Shown here: piece after piece, positions 57,642-64,000 of the stretch
How the letters are laid out: each line of letters opens with the position of its first letter
How positions within the stretch are numbered: the first letter of the stretch is position 1
NCBI RefSeq assembly: GCF_026914265.1
Contig: NC_069138.1
Location: 26,255,262 to 26,319,261, forward strand
DNA: 64,000 nt
DNA from: Mya arenaria
Taxonomy: Eukaryota > Mollusca > Bivalvia > Myida > Myidae
Direction: 5' to 3'
The notes under the pieces: model-generated
What the model saw: the letters and a program-made list of their open reading frames with translations, nothing else
Databases searched by the model: none
What the model was told of the DNA's origin: nothing
Made by a program: the position numbers and the translations under genes

Positions 57642-58120
57642 GGGAGTAAGAGTGCATCTTTAAGGTAGACTGGCATTTCGATGTTTTAAATTGTTGTTTT
57701 TGATTTCAAGCCGTTTAAACAGGATTTAATGAAAATATATTTTCCACTTTCACTTGCGACATAGACAATTTAAACTATCAGTTTAACAGCACCTAGATCA
57801 ACGATGGGCATAGTTGAAGTATTGTAAACTAAGAAATAGCAAATAATAGTTATGTAATATTCCATAGTGGAAGAGGCAGACTTATACAATAATACCTCGG
57901 TTAAAACTTTCTACATTGCCGTCAGTAAGCGTTTTCAATATAGGGTGCATAAATCAATTGTGTAAAAAAACTATGTAATTCAACCATAGATAATTCAATA
58001 CCATTACTCAGATGCACTCGTTGTTATTATGTATTTCTTTTTCGCATGCTCATGCTGTCATGTTACATGAACTGAGTTGTTTGAAAATAAAACTTGGAAA
58101 CTTGGAAACTCTTACTCCCA
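57642..58120. other. MITE X terminus plus a short element with CTTGGAAA tail
   Basis: An isolated inverted X end (GGGAGTAAGAGTGCATCT plus TTAA) lies at 57643-57664. 57665-58106 ends with AATAAAACTTGGAAACTTGGAAAC, the kind of short tandem tail seen at LINE 3' ends; its body is not identified. Confidence 0.45.
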
Positions 58121-58334
58121 AATAAGCTGTGGCACAATTATTACAGTTGTTTTAATTTACCGAAAAGGATGAATAAATATCGAAATCAATGGTTCTTATG
58201 AAGGATATCGAGTTTAATTTGAAACAAAGGTGCAGAAAACACGGTATTTCTACCTTATGCAAACAATAGTTGATCACTGTAAATATTTTACGACTCACCA
58301 GTCATTTAATATTTGTGCGTTTTCAGCTATTAAT
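58107..58334. mobile_element. MITE X, copy 4, left part (interrupted by LINE)
   Basis: Starts CTCTTACTCCCAAATA, without the outermost bases. Ends at CAGCTATTAAT where the LINE begins. The uninterrupted copy near 45505 reads CAGCTATTAAATACAC. Confidence 0.75.
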
Positions 58335-58764
58335 AACATAACATAACATAACAGAAAATTTATTTTGACTTAAGCATATAAACAGCTCATCGTCACATTA
58401 CACAACATACACAATACGCATACACATACAAATAAATAATACATAGATGAATAAATGCATGAATTATTCAATTTCTATATATATGGTGATAGAGAGAAAA
58501 AAACAACAACAACAAAACAACAACAACAGCTTTCATCGCGCCTATAGATACCTGTGAGAGTGTTCACTCCCTACTCTCCATAGAGGAACGTTTAGGCAAA
58601 TGTTAGGCAAGGGTACTTTAAAAGAATACAGTGGTTTGATCACTAAATTGTTATCAGCGCAAAGATAACAGTACAAATACAACTAATCTTAAGACATCTA
58701 CAAAACACATTGGATAACATCCAGTACAAGGATATAAATATTTCTAGAAAAAGCATATATGTAT

Positions 58765-60810
58765 TCAAACATAATCATTTCTTTCTTTGAAAGCTTTTAA
58801 ACAATAAATAGCTAGTTTAACCAGAAGAGGTTTATTATCTGTTTGCAGTAAGGTAATAATTTTTTCATTACTAGGATGTCTTGAATAGTAATTTGGCAAA
58901 TACCTTCTACGAATATCAGCATATAGTGGACATCTTAAAACGAAATGGTACTCGTCTTCTATATCGTTAAGGTTGCAATAGGTACATTTTCTATCATGTC
59001 TTGCAATACCATTATGTCGGCCAACTTCAATATTTAACCTATGGGAAGATAGCCGTAATTGTGCAAGCACTTGTCTGTATTTGATATTGTCTAAAAGAGA
59101 AATATAATTAGAAACTTGGTAATTACATTTAAATTTTTTATATATATTTAATGAACTACAGCTATCCATACCCACTCTCCATTCTGAGATATAAATATCT
59201 CGTAATCTATTTCTAAGCAGAGGTACAAATGCAGACATATTCACTGATTCGGGGAATAACCAAACATCATTAAAACCTGAGCGTTGTAATACATCTCGAA
59301 CATTCGAGGCCCAATTTATGACAGCAGGATTTAGTTCTACTTCACTCACTTCCTTTAAAATGATAGTTCTTAAAATACAATTCTTAGATTTGCATGTAAA
59401 CAATTTGACAAAGTATTTAATGCATCGCATGTATCTTTCAATATACAATGGGAACCGGCCCAGCTCGCTATATAGAGAAAGAGTATTTGTCGACCTTTTC
59501 ACTTTGAGGATCCATTTACAAAACCTTTTTTGCACTCTTTCCGAACATTCATACTTACCAAATCCCCATACCTCCGATCCATAATTAAGTAAAGACATAA
59601 CATATGCATCAAACAGATTAAAAAGAATATGGACAGGGGCGAGTGTATCTTTTATAACCGCAAATAGACTATTCATAGACCTTATAGCTTTGCCAGCTAA
59701 AGTTTTAGCTGCTTGAGCAAATGAGCCACCAGATGAGAAAACAACACCAAGATAATTGAAGGAATTTACGATTTCTACAACAACACCTTTATATTTCCAT
59801 TCAACATTTTGCGACAATCTACCGCCTTTTCTAAATACAACTATTTTAGTTTTTTCAATATTTACAGTGAGATTCCAGCGATCACAGTATGTTTGTAAGT
59901 TATCTAATGACGTCTGAAGGCCTTCTTTCGACTCTGACATTAACACAGCATCGTCTGCAAACAACAACAGAAAGATATTTATTTCATCGAGAGTGATCCC
60001 GGCATCAGTTCCTTGTTGCATATGTAACTCTATATCATTTAAAAACAGAGAGAAACAAATCGGGGAAGTTATTTCCCCTTGAAATAATCCGACATTACTA
60101 TCAAAGAAATCAGACAATGTCCCAACATGTTTAACACAAAGCTTCACTTCCTCGTACATTGAGCGTAAAAGGGCCAGTAATTTATCATCGACGCCGGATT
60201 TTATTAGTTTATACCATAGCCTGCTCCTACTTATACTGTCATACGCCTTTTTAAAGTCCACAAAACAACAATACAACTTCTTTTTAGAGTTTAACTGTCT
60301 TTGGATCAATGATTGTAATATAAATATAGGATCTACTGTACTACAATTGTTCTTAAAACCAAATTGTGCATCCGTGAGAACATCGTACTCCATCGCCCAT
60401 TTCTTAATCCTCTCATTTAATATACCGGTGAACAACTTTGCAAAGCAACTGATCAGTGTAATCCCCCTGTAGTTGTTAGTGTCCGAAAGATCTCCTTTCT
60501 TATATATGGGAATAATAGCCCCGTTAGCCCATGACTTGGGAAACGTGCCCTTGTTAAGGATAGTGTTAAAAAACAAATGCAATGGCTTGATCAGAACCGG
60601 AACACTGGTTTTAAAATATTCGTATAAAACATTATCTATGGAACATGCCTTATTATTACCAAGTCTACTAATCGCCTTTAAAATTTCTTCTTCACTGATT
60701 AATCTATCAAGACAATCAAACGTAGGTGAATTACCATTATTGTTCCTATCAAAATCTGCTAAAAACTCAGAGCTTAAATCATCATCATGGTCCTGAGCAC
60801 CAGACATCAA
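58765..60810 (-). CDS. LINE ORF2, reverse transcriptase and C-terminal part
   Basis: 681 codons listed from the first possible start; the frame is open further upstream to the A6 run at 60880-60885, so it is the continuation of the endonuclease frame rather than an independent gene. RT motifs in order: IIPIYKKGD, NNYRGITLIS, CFVDFKKAYDS, GLFQGEITSPICF and the catalytic FADDAVLMSES, then a KTKIVVF block. Near the C-terminus a C-x2-C...EDEYHFVLRCPLY motif is the zinc-ribbon-like tail common in non-LTR elements. Role: target-primed reverse transcription. Confidence 0.9.
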   Translation of the reverse strand: MMSGAQDHDDDLSSEFLADFDRNNNGNSPTFDCLDRLISEEEILKAISRLGNNKACSIDNVLYEYFKTSVPVLIKPLHLFFNTILNKGTFPKSWANGAIIPIYKKGDLSDTNNYRGITLISCFAKLFTGILNERIKKWAMEYDVLTDAQFGFKNNCSTVDPIFILQSLIQRQLNSKKKLYCCFVDFKKAYDSISRSRLWYKLIKSGVDDKLLALLRSMYEEVKLCVKHVGTLSDFFDSNVGLFQGEITSPICFSLFLNDIELHMQQGTDAGITLDEINIFLLLFADDAVLMSESKEGLQTSLDNLQTYCDRWNLTVNIEKTKIVVFRKGGRLSQNVEWKYKGVVVEIVNSFNYLGVVFSSGGSFAQAAKTLAGKAIRSMNSLFAVIKDTLAPVHILFNLFDAYVMSLLNYGSEVWGFGKYECSERVQKRFCKWILKVKRSTNTLSLYSELGRFPLYIERYMRCIKYFVKLFTCKSKNCILRTIILKEVSEVELNPAVINWASNVRDVLQRSGFNDVWLFPESVNMSAFVPLLRNRLRDIYISEWRVGMDSCSSLNIYKKFKCNYQVSNYISLLDNIKYRQVLAQLRLSSHRLNIEVGRHNGIARHDRKCTYCNLNDIEDEYHFVLRCPLYADIRRRYLPNYYSRHPSNEKIITLLQTDNKPLLVKLAIYCLKAFKERNDYV

Positions 60811-60877
60811 CCCTTCGAAATATACCTTAAAATCCTCATTTGGAATATCGTCACCCTTTTGACATGTAGCCTTTACC

Positions 60878-62167
60878 CTAAAAAATCTTCCAAAACTCCC
60901 TAGGTGATTTTCTACGCATGTCGTTCATTTTTTTACTACGCTCTGCGTGAAATGATAATTTGGACTTTCTACACTGGTATTTATAATCTTTTTTGGCCTG
61001 TAAAACTCTCTCTCTCCCTTCATTACCTGATGCCTTATTAAAATTTGTCAAGTATTCTTTATATACTAATAACTTTTGTTTGCAACTCTCATCATACCAA
61101 TCTTTTTTATTCTTATCACCATCAATGAAATAAGTACGGGCGGGCCTCTTTGACCTCTTAGAAAAATATTTATCACCCTTACTGCAAATATAATTTGTAA
61201 AAATAGACGTCAATGTATCAATATTGCAGGTCCCATTGATTTCTACGTTTAAATCCCGCTCGAGGCAATGTATATAAGTTGACAAATCATCAACAAAAAC
61301 AGTCTGGAAATTTGGATCCCATTTATAATAGGTATTTCTATATTCCGACTTTGTATGTATTAAAGTATTAATTTTCACTGCGAACTTCACGGGTGCATGA
61401 TTTGAGAATACATTAAAATCGCCAACCTCAAAACTCGACAATGAATCAAAATTATCCAATGATGTAAGTAAATAATCCACTAAGCTCTGACCGTTATGTG
61501 TCATGCACGTGAACTTGCCGGGGTCATTGAACAGACGACCATTCACAATACGTATATTTGTAGCCTTACACAAATCAAGCATACAATCCCCAAAACGATT
61601 GGAGGTACAATCACGTGATTGCCGAGGCGTGGGAAAATCTATCTCATCTACGTCATCGCTGTCAAGGCTACGATCAAACTCAATGTAATCCCTTTTATGA
61701 CCTACTCTACTATTTGTATCACCTGTAATAAAAAGTTTACCAAATTGACTGAAATATGTAATATCCTGCTCTAACTGCATAAATAAATCAATATCATAAA
61801 TGGCATGTACCGGGCTTGCTTCCGGGCTTATATAATTAGCACAAATGTAAATATTTGACTCGAGATTAAAAAACAACTTATCGAACTTTAGCCATACTAT
61901 GCAATCAATAGTATTTCTAACAACAGATACCCCCTTTCTTATATTATTTTTGATATAAATGATGATACCACCACTCGGACGTTTTGCCCTGCGGTTTTGA
62001 AATCTCCTAAATGAATGAATTGGTTTACTATAATTTTTTAATTCAATATTTGATCTAGAATTTGTCCATGTTTCGCTTAAGCATATAACATCATACTTAG
62101 AGATAAAATCAACAAACTCTGGTGATGATCGTTTTTCAGCACTAAGACCTTCAATGTTCCATGACAA
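60878..62167 (-). CDS. LINE ORF2, APE-type endonuclease part
   Basis: Endonuclease/exonuclease/phosphatase fold: SWNIEGL (Asn), LSETW (Glu), a GDTNSR block, SLVDYLL (Asp) and SNHAPV. The last motif is usually SDH; here Asn replaces Asp, which may weaken nicking. The same frame as ORF1 continues upstream to the ORF1 TAG at 62195-62197; no ATG lies between that stop and the catalytic region. It ends at a TAG created by a base shift in a T6 run (A6 on the + strand at 60880-60885). Confidence 0.85.
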   Translation of the reverse strand: MSWNIEGLSAEKRSSPEFVDFISKYDVICLSETWTNSRSNIELKNYSKPIHSFRRFQNRRAKRPSGGIIIYIKNNIRKGVSVVRNTIDCIVWLKFDKLFFNLESNIYICANYISPEASPVHAIYDIDLFMQLEQDITYFSQFGKLFITGDTNSRVGHKRDYIEFDRSLDSDDVDEIDFPTPRQSRDCTSNRFGDCMLDLCKATNIRIVNGRLFNDPGKFTCMTHNGQSLVDYLLTSLDNFDSLSSFEVGDFNVFSNHAPVKFAVKINTLIHTKSEYRNTYYKWDPNFQTVFVDDLSTYIHCLERDLNVEINGTCNIDTLTSIFTNYICSKGDKYFSKRSKRPARTYFIDGDKNKKDWYDESCKQKLLVYKEYLTNFNKASGNEGRERVLQAKKDYKYQCRKSKLSFHAERSKKMNDMRRKSPREFWKIF

Positions 62168-62194
62168 GAATTTGAGAACACTCTCACTGTCTCC

Positions 62195-63196
62195 CTAGTC
62201 ACTCTCCTTATATAGTTGTTTGTCTATGAAGAGCTTGTCCACTCGAATGAACGCATCTTTACCTTGTTTCCGGGCATCAATCATGATCGGGATGAGCTTC
62301 CGGCGTTTCTCCATTACCTCCCGGGGATACTGTTCGGAGATCCCAAAGTTCGTTCCCTTTAATTGCTTGGCGGCCTGCCGAACACGCTCGCGATCGGGAT
62401 ACAGCACGAACTTTGCGACTAGTGGGCGAACCTTGCCGTCCTTGCGAGCACCCACCCTGTGTGCACGGTGCAGCCCAATCTCCGCAGCGTTAGGGATCTT
62501 GAGTTTTTCGTCAATAAATGACAGAACTTTACGTTCGCAATTTTCCTCAGCGTCCTCCGGAATGTTATAAAACATTAAATTGTCCCTCATACTGCGGCAA
62601 CGTAGATCTTGGATTTCATCCTTGAATTCTTGTTTTTCCTTAGTCTGCTGGCTCTCGACCGACTTCATTTTCTGTATGAGAGAATCAAGTTCTTTTTGTT
62701 GTCGATCAATCTTCTCGATTGAGGAACTATCAAACTGGCGACTCTGTTCTATGTCTTTGACCTTTGACTCTATTTCGCTGATCCGTGACTCCATTGACTG
62801 AACTTTTACCGTAAGATTGTTAATCGATGATTGAATATAGTCAAGCTGCACCAGTTTCTTATCCATACTATCAAACCGATTCATAATCCGTGTAAACATG
62901 TCGTTGTTTACCTGTGCACCTGGAGAAGTCTGAACAGGTGTTATTGGGGTCATAGGCGTGCCCCCTTGAGCCCCTGGGGCCCAACATGTGTATTGTCCAC
63001 TATTCATGTTCATTGCTTGGGTAAAAGGACCCGGTGAGAACTGGGGGTTGCTTCCATACATTTGATTGTTCATTGTACCAAAGTCAAAACACTGACCGCT
63101 ACTATTATCCTTTTCCCGCCTCTTACTAGGCGTCCGGAGGTGATTTTCATTTGGCGATGATTTCGCCCTGTTCCTCTTTGCTTTTCGGTTTGGCAT
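62195..63196 (-). CDS. LINE ORF1 protein, L1-ORF1p-like RNA-binding protein
   Basis: 333 codons. Basic N-terminus (MPNRKAKRNRAK), a Gly/Pro/Met-rich linker, and a long coiled coil at about residues 105-190 (regular hydrophobic heptads). Then come an RRM-like region starting RDNLMFYNIPEDAEE and a basic C-terminal domain with HRAHRVGARKDGKVRP. This order matches the transposase_22/L1 ORF1p family, which forms trimeric RNA chaperones in the LINE RNP. The ATG at 63196 is 51 nt from the element's 5' end. Confidence 0.85.
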   Translation of the reverse strand: MPNRKAKRNRAKSSPNENHLRTPSKRREKDNSSGQCFDFGTMNNQMYGSNPQFSPGPFTQAMNMNSGQYTCWAPGAQGGTPMTPITPVQTSPGAQVNNDMFTRIMNRFDSMDKKLVQLDYIQSSINNLTVKVQSMESRISEIESKVKDIEQSRQFDSSSIEKIDRQQKELDSLIQKMKSVESQQTKEKQEFKDEIQDLRCRSMRDNLMFYNIPEDAEENCERKVLSFIDEKLKIPNAAEIGLHRAHRVGARKDGKVRPLVAKFVLYPDRERVRQAAKQLKGTNFGISEQYPREVMEKRRKLIPIMIDARKQGKDAFIRVDKLFIDKQLYKESD

Positions 63197-63253
63197 TTAA
63201 ACATCGTTTACACCACTACATTTCAATTCATTTTAATCCAAAACAAAATTAAT

Positions 63254-63395
63254 TACACGGTAACAATCTTGTTATCAGTAATTAATATGTTCCATAAATG
63301 TATTATTTAGTAAGACGTTAAAGATTTATCAATGAAAATACAGGTTTGTTATACTAGTACATGTGTATGTATTGATTTTAAATATGAGTGTCACG
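63254..63395. mobile_element. MITE X, copy 4, right part
   Basis: Resumes with TACACGGTAACAATC and ends ATGAGTGTCACG followed by TTAA (63396-63399). Together with 58107-58334 it reconstitutes one X copy. Confidence 0.75.
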
Positions 63396-64000
63396 TTAAA
63401 TGCACAAGTAAAGCAAAAACATTCGCAAACTGAGAAAGAGACAAATCCAAACTGGCCTATTTTACCTATATCCCCAATAACTTATAACATCATAAAACTC
63501 AATATGTTCATAATATGTATGTTGTAAAACAAAAACCAAACAAAAACTAAAAAAGTGTTTTATATTTTATCATTCAATCTGCTTCAATATATGTTCAAGG
63601 TTAAAAATTATATATGTTATATTATCTTACTCCAAACACTATTTTAGTGTAATGATCATTAATTTTATGTCAATATTAACAGCTGTTACACAAACATGCA
63701 CTTTCGATGGGGATTTCCAACGGAGAATACAACGATCAGGGGTGGTATTCAATAATAACTAAAGGCAATCTTATGGCCATACATCATTGACTCCATTCAC
63801 TGTATAGGTCCGTTATTTATATAGAGTAATCCGATAAGCTACATCGTTCTAGTCATAACCTTGCTATTTATATAAACACCTACTTGATGGAAGTTTTGTA
63901 AGTGCGGTTAGACCATTATAAGCTCTACAAAATACACACATTTTGGTGAAATAACTGAATGGGAAATTGGTTTTCAATACGTAAGTTGTTTTTACCATAA
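63396..64000. other. Intergenic DNA without recognisable genes
   Basis: AT-rich, no conserved frame or repeat recognised. Confidence 0.45.

Larger units (their letters stand above)
58335..63247 (-). mobile_element. Full-length non-LTR retrotransposon (LINE)
   Basis: 4.9 kb between ATTAAT direct repeats (58329-58334 and 63248-63253). A short 5' leader of 51 nt, ORF1, APE endonuclease, reverse transcriptase, about 430 nt of 3' UTR and a (TTATG)n-type 3' tail. The insertion splits a MITE X copy whose halves rejoin in the uninterrupted copies. Clade not certain: ORF1 is L1-ORF1p-like, ORF2 has the layout shared by L1/Tx1 and Jockey-group elements. Apart from one stop between ORF1 and ORF2 and one base shift between EN and RT the coding region is open, so the insertion is young. 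Confidence 0.88.

Noticed and set aside
61503-63037. Plus-strand open frames across the LINE
   Set aside because: Antisense shadows of ORF1 and ORF2.

Overview
The window looks like nuclear DNA of a bivalve mollusc. Reasons: AT-rich intergenic DNA, spliced genes with many short phase-1 exons, TTAA-flanked foldback MITEs and a tRNA-headed SINE of a type I associate with molluscs, several non-LTR retrotransposons, and long TAA microsatellites. The species is an inference; I could not run a search.

The main content is a head-to-tail family of four secreted, glycine-rich repeat-protein genes on the + strand, called GRP-1 to GRP-4 here. GRP-1 (580-2771) lacks its 5' end, which lies left of the window. 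GRP-2 (11686-14772) and GRP-3 (24147-27349) are close paralogs inside tandem units of about 12-12.6 kb. GRP-4 (34647 to about 43049) is divergent and enlarged: its repeat-encoding exon with its intron was amplified into seven tandem copies of about 588 bp. Shared architecture: conserved promoter with TATA box; non-coding exon 1; exon 2 with a signal peptide; a Gly-rich exon 3; several symmetric (phase 1-1) exons rich in GGPVS-type pentapeptides; a long penultimate exon; and a short acidic C-terminal exon. That last reading frame is hidden behind a stop codon, because two candidate acceptors lie 8 nt apart. Several splice sites are non-canonical (GA or GC donors; CG in place of AG). A rotted, inverted exon fragment at 52795-53190 and homologous flanks at about 50700-52690 mark a fifth, dead unit. 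The products are probably extracellular structural proteins (elastomer, silk, byssus, ligament or shell matrix); the exact tissue cannot be read from sequence.

Regions: 1-15 kb, GRP-1, a decayed LINE, a 39-bp minisatellite, GRP-2. 15-28 kb, the same order repeated, ending with GRP-3. 28-34 kb, intergenic DNA with a minus-strand LINE relic and a MITE. 34-43 kb, GRP-4. 44.2-50.6 kb, an unusual segment bounded by two inverted arrays of a 44-bp repeat with mirrored outer flanks, holding nested MITEs, palindromic clusters and TAA microsatellites. 50.6-58 kb, the dead fifth unit, a SINE and otherwise featureless DNA. 58.3-63.2 kb, a nearly intact full-length non-LTR retrotransposon on the minus strand inserted into a MITE. 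Its ORF1 and endonuclease share one frame and are separated by a single TAG; a one-base shift separates endonuclease from reverse transcriptase.
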